Assembly (NCBI GenBank): GCA_903875225.1 | Contig: CAIQVJ010000085.1 | Span: 1 to 64,000 of the forward strand | Reading direction: 5' to 3' | Length of the DNA stretch: 64,000 bases | Source: an uncultured Pseudomonadota bacterium | GTDB taxonomy: Bacteria; Myxococcota_A; UBA796; SXON01 | Shown: positions 26,460 to 35,410 of the stretch, in pieces | Layout of the letters: every line of letters starts with the position of its first letter | Position numbering within the stretch: position 1 is the first letter of the stretch | Notes under the pieces: generated by a model | Told to the model about the DNA's origin: nothing | Databases searched by the model: none | The model's input: only the letters and a program-made list of their open reading frames with translations | Program-made: the position numbers and the translations under genes

Positions 26460-27193
26460 AGCGACGCGCACAGCTCCTGCGGGCCTGGTGGATGAGCGAC
26501 TGGCGGTTTCGGCGGTCCTGGCACCGCTACGAGGTCGAGGGGCTCGAGCACGTGCTCGCCCCGGGCGCCGCCCTGCTGGCGGGCTACCACGGGCGGCCCT
26601 CCGCGCATGACCTGTGCATGCTCCAGATCCTGCTCCTCCAGGAGCACGGCATGGTCACCCACGCCATCATGCACGAGGCGGTGCGCGACGTTCCCGTGCT
26701 CCGGCACCTCATCGAAGGGTTCGACTTCCTGACCGGCGACGACGAGGCGCTCGCGCAGGTCGTCCGCCAGGGCCACAAGATCATCGTCACCCCGGGCGGT
26801 ACCCGGGAGGGCTACCGTCCCTCGTCGATCCAGGGCCGCGTGGACTGGGGAGATCGCAACGGCTTCATCAAGCTCGCGATCAAGCACCAGCTCCCGATCA
26901 TCCCCGTCGCGGGGTTGGGCGTCGACCGCACGTTCTGGAGCCCCACGGATGGAACGGAGCTCGCGAAGCGGTGGAACATCCCGCCCACGGTGCCGCCCTA
27001 CGTGGCCGTCGGCCCGTTCGGGCTCTGGCCATTTTCGCTGCCTTTTCCCGTGAAGATCACGAGCCGGATCGGCGCGCCGATCACCGATCACCTCGGTCTC
27101 GATCCCAAGGACCGAGCCGCCGTGGGCGCCGTGGGCGCTCGCGTGCGCGAGGTCGTCCAGGCCATGCTGGACGCGCCCCGGAGCCAACGCTGA
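26456..27193 (+). CDS. acyltransferase of the DAGAT/LPLAT class
   Basis: A 245-aa acyltransferase-like protein. It shows a YHGRPS segment (~42) in place of the strict HX4D and IIVTPGGTREGY (~103), which resembles the PGGxxE signature of the MGAT/DAGAT branch of lysophospholipid acyltransferases. IPVAGLGVDRTFW (~145) fits the later beta-strand motif. Such enzymes transfer an acyl chain from acyl-CoA or acyl-ACP to a hydroxyl. It starts at GTG 26456 (overlapping the previous stop as GTGA) and its stop overlaps the SDR start, so the order is translationally coupled. The acceptor is unknown. Confidence 0.82.
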   Translation: MKRRAQLLRAWWMSDWRFRRSWHRYEVEGLEHVLAPGAALLAGYHGRPSAHDLCMLQILLLQEHGMVTHAIMHEAVRDVPVLRHLIEGFDFLTGDDEALAQVVRQGHKIIVTPGGTREGYRPSSIQGRVDWGDRNGFIKLAIKHQLPIIPVAGLGVDRTFWSPTDGTELAKRWNIPPTVPPYVAVGPFGLWPFSLPFPVKITSRIGAPITDHLGLDPKDRAAVGAVGARVREVVQAMLDAPRSQR

Positions 27194-28017
27194 TGGCACG
27201 GCCTGCGGAGTGGGCCCTGATCCTGGGCGCCTCGGCGGGCACGGGTGCAGCGGCAGCGGCCGCGCTCTCCCGACGCCACGGACTCAACGTGTTCGGCGTG
27301 CACCGGGGCAACCACCCGGACACCGCCGAACGGGCGGTGCGCGCCGTCGAGGCGACCGGGGCCACCTGCCACCTCCGGGTGTCGGAGGCCGGCACCTACG
27401 CCGCGGCCCGCGAGGGCGCGAACGAGCTGCTCGCTGTGGCCGGCCCGAAGAGCGTCCGGATCTTCGTGCATGCCATCGCGAACGCGAGTGTGGCCCGCCT
27501 CGTGGTCGGCACCCGGCCGGCGCACCCGAAGCAGGTGGCGAAGACCTTCGAGGCGATGGCCCACTCGTTCCTCTGGTGGTCACAGGCGCTCCACGATCTC
27601 GACCTTCTCGCACCCGAGGCGCGACTGCTCGCCCTCACCAACCCGATGACCGACCAGATCCTCCGTGGGACGGCGCTCGTGGCGGCGGCCAAGGCAGCGC
27701 TGGAGGTCTACGTCCGCCACCTGGCCGCGGAGCTGGGCCCGGAAGGCCACCGCGTGAACATCCTGAAGTTCGGGGCCGTGAACACGAACGCCCTGCGCGC
27801 GACGGTGGGCGACGAAGGCGCGGAGCGCATCGAACGCTCGGTCCGTGCGGTCGTGCCGGCGGGCCGTCTCCTGCAGATCGAGCAGGTCGGAGAGCTGATC
27901 GCACTGCTGGCGGGGGACGAGATGTCCTGGTTCAACGGCGCCACGATCGACTACACGGGCGGCGAGACCCAGTCACTCTGGGACCACATCGTCAACCCCA
28001 CCCCTGGAGAACCCTGA
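27193..28017 (+). CDS. SDR-family protein (FabI-like) lacking catalytic Tyr
   Basis: A 274-aa Rossmann protein. The nucleotide-binding motif is ILGASAGTGAAA (~10-21), and the active-site helix reads TALVAAAKAALEVYVRHLA, closely resembling the FabI/enoyl-reductase helix. The Lys is kept, but neither the classical YxxxK Tyr (Val here) nor the FabI Yx6K Tyr (Thr here) is present. It may therefore be a non-standard reductase or catalytically silent. It ends with WFNGATIDYTGGE, the usual SDR C-terminal strand. It is coupled by TGATG on both sides in the lipid cluster. The dinucleotide preference is not clear from sequence. Confidence 0.85.
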   Translation: MARPAEWALILGASAGTGAAAAAALSRRHGLNVFGVHRGNHPDTAERAVRAVEATGATCHLRVSEAGTYAAAREGANELLAVAGPKSVRIFVHAIANASVARLVVGTRPAHPKQVAKTFEAMAHSFLWWSQALHDLDLLAPEARLLALTNPMTDQILRGTALVAAAKAALEVYVRHLAAELGPEGHRVNILKFGAVNTNALRATVGDEGAERIERSVRAVVPAGRLLQIEQVGELIALLAGDEMSWFNGATIDYTGGETQSLWDHIVNPTPGEP

Positions 28018-28571
28018 TGACCGCACTCCACTCCATCCTCTCCCGACCCAACCTGGCGCTCCTGCGTCACGGCTTCGATCCCGAGGCCGCCTATGGCATG
28101 GCGCTCGGCAGCCTCGCGGGCCCCATCCCCGGGGCCGGCCCGTGGGTCACCGAGGCCGGATCGTACTTCTACAAGGACGCGAGCCACATGTCGCCGAGGC
28201 GGCGGGAGCTCTGCGTCCTCTCCATGCTCACGACGATGCGCCTGCCCGACCAGCTGGCGATCCACGTGTACTGGGGCCTCATGGTCGGCCTCGGCGTGGA
28301 CGAGGTCTGCGACGCGCTGTTCCTCGGCGGCGACTACGGGGGGATCGCGGCGTACACCACCGCCATCAAGACCGCTGGCGCCTCGCTGGCGAGCCTGCAG
28401 CAGCAGGCCACGGCCGCGGCTCCGAAGATCGCAGCCCAGATCGCCGCGGGTCCCGCGGGCGATGCCGCCACCACCGCGGCGTGCAGGCAGTTCCTGTCCG
28501 TCCCGATCGTGGTGCCCGCCCTCGCCGGGTTCGTGGCCAGGTCCCTCGCAGGCGTGCCGAACCCAGCCTGA
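28017..28571 (+). CDS. carboxymuconolactone decarboxylase/AhpD-like protein
   Basis: A 184-aa helical protein. SPRRRELCVLSML followed by AIHVYWGLMVGLG and VCDALFLGGDY matches the CMD/AhpD-like helix bundle pattern. The AhpD CxxC redox pair is absent, so alkylhydroperoxidase activity is unlikely; the family also contains decarboxylases and many members of unknown role. It is the last gene of the coupled cluster (ATG overlaps the SDR stop) and is followed by a converging methyltransferase gene 18 bp away. Confidence 0.8.
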   Translation: MTALHSILSRPNLALLRHGFDPEAAYGMALGSLAGPIPGAGPWVTEAGSYFYKDASHMSPRRRELCVLSMLTTMRLPDQLAIHVYWGLMVGLGVDEVCDALFLGGDYGGIAAYTTAIKTAGASLASLQQQATAAAPKIAAQIAAGPAGDAATTAACRQFLSVPIVVPALAGFVARSLAGVPNPA

Positions 28572-28589
28572 TGCAACCCGCCCGTGCGG

Positions 28590-29360
28590 CTACGTCACGA
28601 CGGCCCGCACGAGGTAGAAGAAGTCGGAGAGCTGCTCCTTTGACTGGATGGTCGCACCGGGGAGCCGATCCGGCGCGCGGCACGGCGTCGTGGCGTAGAA
28701 CGTGGAGAGGCGGAAGGCGGCACGCGTGAACCTGCTCACCGCGGGGGCAAGCTCCTCGTCCACCAGGATGAGCGTGGCGCCGGGCTTCGCGACCCGCGCC
28801 ATCTCGGACAGCGCGAGCTCCGGGTCGCGGAAGGAGTTCACCGCCCCTACGTGCATCACCCGGTCGAACTGGTCGTCGGCGAACGGGAGCGCGTGGGCGT
28901 CGGCAAGCGCGAGCGGCACATCGGCTCGACCTGCCGCGGCCAGCCGCCTCCGCGCGATCCGGAGCATGCCGGGCGCGAGGTCGACACCCACGTAGTCCAC
29001 ACCGGCTTTCGCCAGCCGCAGCGCGTTCTGGCCCGTGCCCGTTCCGACCTCCAGCACGCATTCACCCGTGCGGGCGTCGAGGCGGGACAGGATCGTCGCC
29101 CGGGCGTCTGCGAGGCGCGACCCCAGGACCAGCCGGAACGTGCCGGCCAGGAGGGGGTCGTGGAGCGGAGCAAGGTGGTGATACACAGCGCCCATCCACC
29201 TGTCGCTGCCGCGCACCTCTGCCCGGTCCACGAGGTCCAGGAACCCGTCGCGGAGCCCCCAGGTGCGCGAGCAGCCCGGGCAGATCCCCGCCCCCAGGAT
29301 CACCCCGCGGCATGCGGGACAGACCCAGGGCGCGGCTGCCCGGTCCACAGCCGCGTTCAT
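28590..29360 (-). CDS. zinc-ribbon SAM methyltransferase
   Basis: A 256-aa protein. The N terminus has a zinc ribbon, CPAC...CPGC (~14-30), as in RlmA- and Trm112-linked methyltransferases. The methyltransferase domain follows with LEVGTGTGQNAL (~106), YVGVDLAPGM, and ADAHALPFADDQFD (~152), typical of the UbiE/methyltransf_11 group. The ATG overlaps the stop of the kinase gene upstream (ATGA), so the two are co-translated. The substrate is unknown; coupling with a kinase suggests a regulated or signalling-linked role. Confidence 0.87.
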   Translation of the reverse strand: MNAAVDRAAAPWVCPACRGVILGAGICPGCSRTWGLRDGFLDLVDRAEVRGSDRWMGAVYHHLAPLHDPLLAGTFRLVLGSRLADARATILSRLDARTGECVLEVGTGTGQNALRLAKAGVDYVGVDLAPGMLRIARRRLAAAGRADVPLALADAHALPFADDQFDRVMHVGAVNSFRDPELALSEMARVAKPGATLILVDEELAPAVSRFTRAAFRLSTFYATTPCRAPDRLPGATIQSKEQLSDFFYLVRAVVT

Positions 29361-32300
29361 CCGATGGCCGCGAACCAGTCCCGGGCCCCCGTCGGGCCCA
29401 GAACGCGCGCCGCCTCGGCCTCATGGCCGGCCCGCCTCGCCTCCGGCCCGTAGCGCGCGAGCGCGAGGAGCGCCTGCGCCTCCTCGATCGGCATCGCAAG
29501 CTGCCTCGCCGACGCGACGGCGCGCTCGAACTGGCGCAGGGCCGCTGCCTGCTTGCCCTTCCGCATCGACACCTCGCCCGCGATCCGCAGGCTCCCCGGG
29601 GTCGCGTAGGGGTACATGCGCGCCTGGCCCACGAGCCACGTGCTCATGGCCTCCGCACCCGCGAGGGTCTCCGCGCCGGGCATCTTGTGGTGCAGCGCGA
29701 GGTAGGCATGCGCACCCGACACCAGCCCCGGTGCAGAGAAATATCCAGCTGGAGGGGTCTTCTTCAACACTGCAGTGGCCTCGTCGGCGAGCGCGCGGGC
29801 CCGGGGGAGATCACCGGCCTGGACACACGCCTCGGCCGCCACCCCGTGAAAGTAGGCCTGTATGCCCTCCCCGTGCATGGGCATGTCCGGCAGCGCCAGG
29901 GCATACGCCTCCAGGGCGTCCATCGATCTTCCCCGCTTGACCATGTTCTCCGTGAACTTCACGAGGGCCATCGCCAGGGTCTCGCGGTCGCCCCGCTTGC
30001 TCGCGGCAGCGCGCATGGCCTGGATCACGTCCAGCGCCTCTGCCAACCGCCCGGCGCCGTGCAGCGCCTGCCCCCACACGGTGTGGGCCTCCTCGAACCC
30101 CCGCCGGTCCCCGATCTCGGCGGCCAGATCCCGCGCCCGGATGGAGTTGGCCACCACGCTGTCCCATCGCCCCATCGCTATGTGGTAGCTACTGCCCCGG
30201 TTCAGCACGTAGACCAGCGCATCCCGCTTTCCGCCGGCTTCGGCGAGCTTGACCGCACGCTCCGCCCACCGGTCCGCAACGGCGCGGAGGGGCGTCGCAC
30301 CGACGAGCATCGACATGAACCCGAGGCCCCTCGTGAGCGCCACGCTGTCCGGCACGCGCTCCCCGAGGTTGATGCAGCGGAGCCCCACATACAGGCCCTG
30401 CAACGGCTGGTTGGACAGGAAGTAGGGCTCGAGGAGCCGCTGGCTGGTGTACGCGGCCAGGCCCGTCCGCTCCTGGCGCGCCGGCTCCGCCTGCACGAAG
30501 GCCCCCGGGACGTACGCCTGCGCGACCCTCGTCACGAACTGGCTCATGAAGCCCAGGAACCAGCCCGCGTTGGTCCGCGGCAGGGCGAACCCGGTGTGGA
30601 GGAGCGCGAGCCGCGCGTGCTCGATGCCCGCCCTCGTGTCGCCCGAGAGCAGGCACGCATCTGCGTACCCGGACTCCCACCGCGCCCGCTCCATCTCGGA
30701 GGCACCCGCCCGATCCGCCAGCGCCAGGGCCGAGCGGAAGGCCTCCTTCGCCTCGCCGGTGCTGAAGTTCCGGGTGGCCTGCTCGCCGGCGCGCGACCAG
30801 GCCTGCACGGCGCGGGCCGGCTCGTCGGCCTCCATCCAGTGCCGGGCGAGCGCCGCCCACTCGAATGCATCGTCCGAGACGGACTCGCGGCCTGCCACCA
30901 GCGCCTCGGCCGCAGCGCGATGCAGGGCGGGGCGTTGGGCCTCCGCCACCCCGAGGAACGCCGCCTCCCGCAGCTTGTCGTGCACGAATCGCCAGCCACC
31001 GTCCTCCACCTCGAGGATCTGCCGGCTCTCCAGCTCCTCGATGGCGACGTGGATGTCCGTGCTCCCGAGGGCGCCCAGGAGCGTGGCGCTGCGAACGTGG
31101 CGGCCGAGCACCGCGGCCACCTGGAGCACCCGCAGGGTGAGCGCCGAGAGCCCCGCGATGCGCCGGGAGACGAGCGCCTGCAGCGACCCCGGCGCCGGCA
31201 ATCGGGCAACGTCGCCGCCGACGCTGAGCACCCACCGGCCACGCTGACGGCAGAGCAGCTGCTCGTTGGCGGCCATACGCAGATACTCGGCCACGAAGAA
31301 CGGATTTCCCTCGGTCTCCTTCGCAAGGAAGTCGACGAGATGGGGCGGAGGGCTGCCCATCGCGAGCATGTCCCCGACCATCTCGGCGACCGCCCCCCTG
31401 TCGAGCCGCGGCAGGTGCAGCTTCACCACCTGCGGCTGGGCTGCAAACTGTTCATGGGCCGGACCGACCTCGTCGGAGCGCCAGGTGCAGATCACGAGGA
31501 GCGGGGTGGTGGCGAGGAACTCGGCATCGATGGTGCGCAGCGCAGCGAAGGAGAGTTCGTCGGTCCACTGCAGATCGTCCAGGACCAGCACCAGCGGCCC
31601 CTCCTCCCGCACCCACGCCTCCAGCGTGTCGCGCAGCGCGTTCACCACCCGGTCGCGGGAGAGCTCGCCGCCAAGCGCCTCGGGGACGGCATGGCTCGCA
31701 TAGGCCGTGGTGGACAGGAGCGCCGGCTCATACGGCGCGAGGATGCGCGCACGCGCGCCCAGCAACCGCTCGGCGAACTCCGCACCCTGCTCGCGGCATT
31801 GATCGGCGCACGCCTGCAGAAACCGACGGAACGGATGGAGCGGCGCCCCGAGCATGTCCCCCGAGCCGTCCTCGCCGACGCTCACCGGCAGGCACTCCCC
31901 GGTCAGGAGCCCCAGACGACGACGACCCGCCAGGGAGGCGGCCTCCAACGCGAGGAAGGTCTTCCCGGCCCCCGATTCGCCAGCGATCACCACCACCCCA
32001 CCGCGACCGGCCTTCAACGCGTCGATCTTCGCCGTCAGCTGGGCACGGGGCTCGTCGCGACCGCGCAGGGAGGGCCGATAGAGGTATGCGGACGTCGCCG
32101 CCGGGACCGCCGACACGCTCTCCTCGGCGCCGAGCTCTACAAGGGCACGGGCGACATCGTCGGCGTGGCCGAAACGTTGGGACGGGGCCTTGGCCAGCAG
32201 TCGAAGCAACAGCTCGTCGAGCCCAGGCGGCACCCCATCGACCAGCAGCGAGGGAAGCGGCGGGGTTTCGAGTCGGATCTCCTGCAGCATCTGCGCCAGG

Positions 32301-33082
32301 GGGCCCGACCGGACGCTGGGCTGTCCCGTGACCAGCTCGTAGAGCATCGCACCGAGCGCGTAGAGGTCGGCTCGGGCATCGACCAGACCGCCTTCGGCCT
32401 GCTCGGGCGCCATGTAGGCCAGGGTTCCGAGCACGCGCCCGCCCTCGTCGAGCCGCTCGCGCCCGATGCTGCCCCCCGCCATGGCCACGAGACCGAGGTC
32501 CATCAGCACCGGCGTGACCCCTCCGCGGAGAAAGACGTTCTCGGGCTTGAGATCCCGGTGGACGAGCCCACGGGCGTGCATCACGGACAGCGGGGCGCAG
32601 AGGCGGTAGCAGAGCGTGAGGACCTCCCCGAGGCGGCCCCCGGCGGCCTGCGCCTTGCGTGGGGGAATCGGGGCGGGCTCCCGCGAGACCTCTGGCAGGG
32701 CGGGCTCCTCCCCGCCGTTCCAGGTGTCGGACGACCTGCCCGGAGATGGGTTCGAGCCGTCCGCCGCAGGGGTGTCCGCCGTCGGCGGCCACAGCTCCTT
32801 GACGAGCACGCGCAGGGTGCCGCCCTGGAGCAGCTCCATCGCATACCAGGGCACCCCCGCGACCGCGCCGTGCCCGATGAACTGCACGATCCCGGGGTGG
32901 CGCACGGCTGCCAGGGCGTGGATCTCCGACCGGATCCGGGAGACCTCCTCCGGGCTCGCGTGCCGCGTCGTCTTGACCGCGACCTCGGGGCCGCCATCGC
33001 GGTGCCTCGCCCGGTACACGATGCCCATCCCCCCCTGCCCGAGGGTGCCGAGAATCACGTATGGGCCGATGCTTTCCTGCAT
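29357..33082 (-). CDS. Ser/Thr kinase-AAA ATPase-TPR signalling protein
   Basis: About 1241 aa. The kinase domain (~5-290) has GQGGMGIVY, VAVKT, HRDLKPENV (intact catalytic loop), DLG at the DFG position and APEQ. A STAND/AAA-type NTPase follows (GESGAGKT near 365, VLVLDDLQWTDE near 510), then a winged-helix-like segment and ~450 residues of TPR-like helices. It has the same layout as the protein at 11933-15430, but that one has HQD in place of HRD. ATG 33082 is chosen because the next residues begin the kinase fold directly; GTG 33115 is an in-frame alternative. Divergent from the CoA-ligase gene by about 50 bp. It overlaps the methyltransferase start. Confidence 0.9.
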   Translation of the reverse strand: MQESIGPYVILGTLGQGGMGIVYRARHRDGGPEVAVKTTRHASPEEVSRIRSEIHALAAVRHPGIVQFIGHGAVAGVPWYAMELLQGGTLRVLVKELWPPTADTPAADGSNPSPGRSSDTWNGGEEPALPEVSREPAPIPPRKAQAAGGRLGEVLTLCYRLCAPLSVMHARGLVHRDLKPENVFLRGGVTPVLMDLGLVAMAGGSIGRERLDEGGRVLGTLAYMAPEQAEGGLVDARADLYALGAMLYELVTGQPSVRSGPLAQMLQEIRLETPPLPSLLVDGVPPGLDELLLRLLAKAPSQRFGHADDVARALVELGAEESVSAVPAATSAYLYRPSLRGRDEPRAQLTAKIDALKAGRGGVVVIAGESGAGKTFLALEAASLAGRRRLGLLTGECLPVSVGEDGSGDMLGAPLHPFRRFLQACADQCREQGAEFAERLLGARARILAPYEPALLSTTAYASHAVPEALGGELSRDRVVNALRDTLEAWVREEGPLVLVLDDLQWTDELSFAALRTIDAEFLATTPLLVICTWRSDEVGPAHEQFAAQPQVVKLHLPRLDRGAVAEMVGDMLAMGSPPPHLVDFLAKETEGNPFFVAEYLRMAANEQLLCRQRGRWVLSVGGDVARLPAPGSLQALVSRRIAGLSALTLRVLQVAAVLGRHVRSATLLGALGSTDIHVAIEELESRQILEVEDGGWRFVHDKLREAAFLGVAEAQRPALHRAAAEALVAGRESVSDDAFEWAALARHWMEADEPARAVQAWSRAGEQATRNFSTGEAKEAFRSALALADRAGASEMERARWESGYADACLLSGDTRAGIEHARLALLHTGFALPRTNAGWFLGFMSQFVTRVAQAYVPGAFVQAEPARQERTGLAAYTSQRLLEPYFLSNQPLQGLYVGLRCINLGERVPDSVALTRGLGFMSMLVGATPLRAVADRWAERAVKLAEAGGKRDALVYVLNRGSSYHIAMGRWDSVVANSIRARDLAAEIGDRRGFEEAHTVWGQALHGAGRLAEALDVIQAMRAAASKRGDRETLAMALVKFTENMVKRGRSMDALEAYALALPDMPMHGEGIQAYFHGVAAEACVQAGDLPRARALADEATAVLKKTPPAGYFSAPGLVSGAHAYLALHHKMPGAETLAGAEAMSTWLVGQARMYPYATPGSLRIAGEVSMRKGKQAAALRQFERAVASARQLAMPIEEAQALLALARYGPEARRAGHEAEAARVLGPTGARDWFAAIG

Positions 33083-33119
33083 AGTATCCAAGTAATACGA
33101 AAGGAGCGGGAGCACCCGT

Positions 33120-33125
33120 TAGACT
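33120..33125 (+). promoter_or_regulatory. TAGACT -10-like box, leaderless candidate
   Basis: TAGACTCCG ends 3 nt before the GTG start at 33132. It is the fourth TANACTCCG element in the window. There is no Shine-Dalgarno sequence between the box and the GTG. Confidence 0.45.
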
Positions 33126-33131
33126 CCGGCC

Positions 33132-34694
33132 GTGAACCTCGCCCGCTACTTCCTCGACCACAACCTCGAGCGCCGCGCCGACAAGGTCGCGCTGCGCTAC
33201 ACCCCCACCCCCGAAGGCTCCCTCGGGCACCCCGAGCAGAGCTGGACCTTCCGCGACATGTACGCGTGGTCCAACCGCGCGGGCAACCACCTGCGCGCCC
33301 TCGGGCTCCGCGAGGAAGATCGCGTCTTGTTCGCGCTCTCCGACTGCCCCGCGTTCGCCGCGCACTGGTTCGGCGCGCTCCGCGTGGGGGGCGTCGTGGC
33401 GATGATGAACCCTGGCGTCACAGCCGAGGACTGGTCGTACTACCTTGCATACACACGCGCCGCTGTGTTGGTGACAGAGCGCTGCTTCGCCGACGAGCGC
33501 GCGGAGCAGATCGCGTTCGCGCTGCACCGTGGGCAGCTTCGGGGCGTGATCGTCGTGGACGCTCCGCTGGACATCGCGGCCCAGTCGACGCTCGGGAGTG
33601 AGTGCACGACGACCGACAGCTCGCCGGACGACCCTTCGGTCTGGCTCTTCTCGTCCGGGTCGACGGGGAAGCCGAAGGCGTGCATGCACGTGAACAGCGA
33701 CTTCGTGTTCAACACGGAGAACTACGCGAAGAAGGTGCTCGGGATCCGGGAGGAGGACGTGACCCTCAGCGTCCCGAAGTTGTTCTTCGGCTACGCCACG
33801 GGCACCAACCTGATGTTCCCGTGGGCGGTGGGCGCGACGACGTGCCTCTACGCCGAGCGCGCCACGCCCGAGACGATGTTGACACACATCGCACGCTACC
33901 ACCCGACCATCCTGACCAACGTCCCCACGATGATCCACCGGATGCTGGAGCACCCGCTGTGCTCGACCACCGATCTCTCGTCGCTGCGCATGGTGCTCTC
34001 TGCGGGAGAGGCGCTGCCCGCGGAGCTCTACCGACGTTGGGTGGAGCGGACCGGTGTCGAGATCCTGGACGGGATCGGATCTGCCGAACTGTTCCACATC
34101 TACCTTTCCAATCGCCCGGGGGACGTGAAGCTCGGCACGCTCGGCACGCCCGTGCCCGGCTACACGCTCAAGCTCGTCGACAGCGCCGGCGTCGAGGTTC
34201 CACGCGGCGAGATCGGCACGCTCCTGGTCGGGACGGACGACCCTTCGGCGGGCGCGTCCAACGCGTTCGGCTACCACCGGGACCGCGCCAAATCGCGCGA
34301 CACCTTCCGAGGCGCCTGGACCGCCACGGGCGACCAGCTCCGCATCGATGAAGACGGGCATTACGTGTACTGCGGGCGTGGCGACGATCTGCTGAAGATC
34401 GGCGGGGTGTACGTCTCGCCGACCGAGGTGGAGAACTGCCTCCTGACCCACCCGCTGGTCCGGGAGGCCGCGATCGTCGGGGTCGAGAGGGAAGGCCTGG
34501 TCACCTCCGTTGCGTGCGTCGTCGTCACGGACGCACGCGAGGGCCTCGACGTGGAGCTCCAGGAGCACGTCAAGACCCGGCTCGCGCCGCACAAGTACCC
34601 CCGATTCGTGCGCTTCTACGAGGTGCTTCCCCGCAACGACCGCGGAAAGGTCGCGCGCTCGGAGCTCAAGCGAGCGCTCGCGGGCACGCTGTGA
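33132..34694 (+). CDS. acyl/aryl-CoA ligase, benzoate-CoA ligase-like
   Basis: A 520-aa adenylate-forming enzyme that activates a carboxylic acid with ATP and CoA. Motifs: SSGSTGKPK (174-182, P-loop), KLFFGYATG (~222), ATGDQL (C-terminal hinge region), DDLLKIGGVYVSP and a final NDRGKVAR Lys. The FFGYATG segment and overall length match the benzoate-CoA ligase branch. The GTG at 33132 has no ribosome site, but a -10-like box lies immediately upstream. It overlaps the creatininase-like gene by GTGA. The substrate may be aromatic or short acyl; this cannot be settled from sequence alone. Confidence 0.9.
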   Translation: MNLARYFLDHNLERRADKVALRYTPTPEGSLGHPEQSWTFRDMYAWSNRAGNHLRALGLREEDRVLFALSDCPAFAAHWFGALRVGGVVAMMNPGVTAEDWSYYLAYTRAAVLVTERCFADERAEQIAFALHRGQLRGVIVVDAPLDIAAQSTLGSECTTTDSSPDDPSVWLFSSGSTGKPKACMHVNSDFVFNTENYAKKVLGIREEDVTLSVPKLFFGYATGTNLMFPWAVGATTCLYAERATPETMLTHIARYHPTILTNVPTMIHRMLEHPLCSTTDLSSLRMVLSAGEALPAELYRRWVERTGVEILDGIGSAELFHIYLSNRPGDVKLGTLGTPVPGYTLKLVDSAGVEVPRGEIGTLLVGTDDPSAGASNAFGYHRDRAKSRDTFRGAWTATGDQLRIDEDGHYVYCGRGDDLLKIGGVYVSPTEVENCLLTHPLVREAAIVGVEREGLVTSVACVVVTDAREGLDVELQEHVKTRLAPHKYPRFVRFYEVLPRNDRGKVARSELKRALAGTL

Positions 34695-35410
34695 GCCGGC
34701 TCGGCGAGCGCACCTCGCCCGCGTCCGGCCTGCGGGGAGCATGGGCAATCCTGCCCGTTGGAAGCTGTGAGGCGCATGGTCCCCACCTCCCGTTGGACAC
34801 CGACGTCCGCATCGCCGACGAGACCGCTCTCCGCGCCGCTCGGGCCCTCGGCGCCGTGGTGCTGCCCGCCCTGCCCTATGGCGTGACCGAGTACGCGAGC
34901 GCGTTCGACGGCACGCTCTCGGTGCCCGCGGCCGTCGTGATCGCCAGCATCGACGCCGTCGCCCGCGCGGCGGTACGCAAGGGCGCGGTCGGCATCGCCA
35001 TCACCAACGCGCACTTCGAGCCGGCGCACATCGACGCCATCTTCGCCGCGGTCGCGGGCCTGCACGACCTGGGCGTGCCCGTGGTGTTCCCGAACGTCGC
35101 CTCCCGGCGCTACGCCAGCAGGCTGGGCGAGGAGTTCCCCACCGGGGCCTGTCACGCCGGCGACTACGAGTCGAGCATGGTCCTGGCCATGCGGCCCGAT
35201 CTGGTCGACGGCGACACGATGCATGCCCTGCCCGACGTGCCGATCAACCTCGCCGGGGCGATGCGCGCCGGAGCCCGCGACTTCGTGGAGGCCGGGGGGG
35301 TGGACGCCTACTTCGGCTGGCCCTCGCGCTCCCGCGCCGAGCGGGGCGATGCGCTCCTCGACACGCTCGCCGGCATCGTGGTCGAAGCGGTGAACGCGGC
35401 CCGGACGTGA
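34691..35410 (+). CDS. creatininase-family amidohydrolase
   Basis: A 239-aa metal-dependent amidohydrolase of the creatininase/MftE superfamily. Visible marks: LPVGSCEAHGPHLPLDTD (~19-36, metal Glu, His and Asp), ITNAHFEPAH (~96-105) and CHAGDYESS (metal His and Glu). Family members open cyclic amides or cleave formamide intermediates. It starts at GTG 34691 and stops inside the next GTG, so it is coupled both ways. Context with a CoA ligase suggests an amide- or lactam-containing compound, which is inference. Confidence 0.88.
   Translation: MSRLGERTSPASGLRGAWAILPVGSCEAHGPHLPLDTDVRIADETALRAARALGAVVLPALPYGVTEYASAFDGTLSVPAAVVIASIDAVARAAVRKGAVGIAITNAHFEPAHIDAIFAAVAGLHDLGVPVVFPNVASRRYASRLGEEFPTGACHAGDYESSMVLAMRPDLVDGDTMHALPDVPINLAGAMRAGARDFVEAGGVDAYFGWPSRSRAERGDALLDTLAGIVVEAVNAART

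Noticed and set aside
29312..33601. Plus-strand open frame of more than 1400 codons
   Set aside because: Antisense of the second kinase-AAA-TPR gene, rich in Arg, Gly and His, without motifs.
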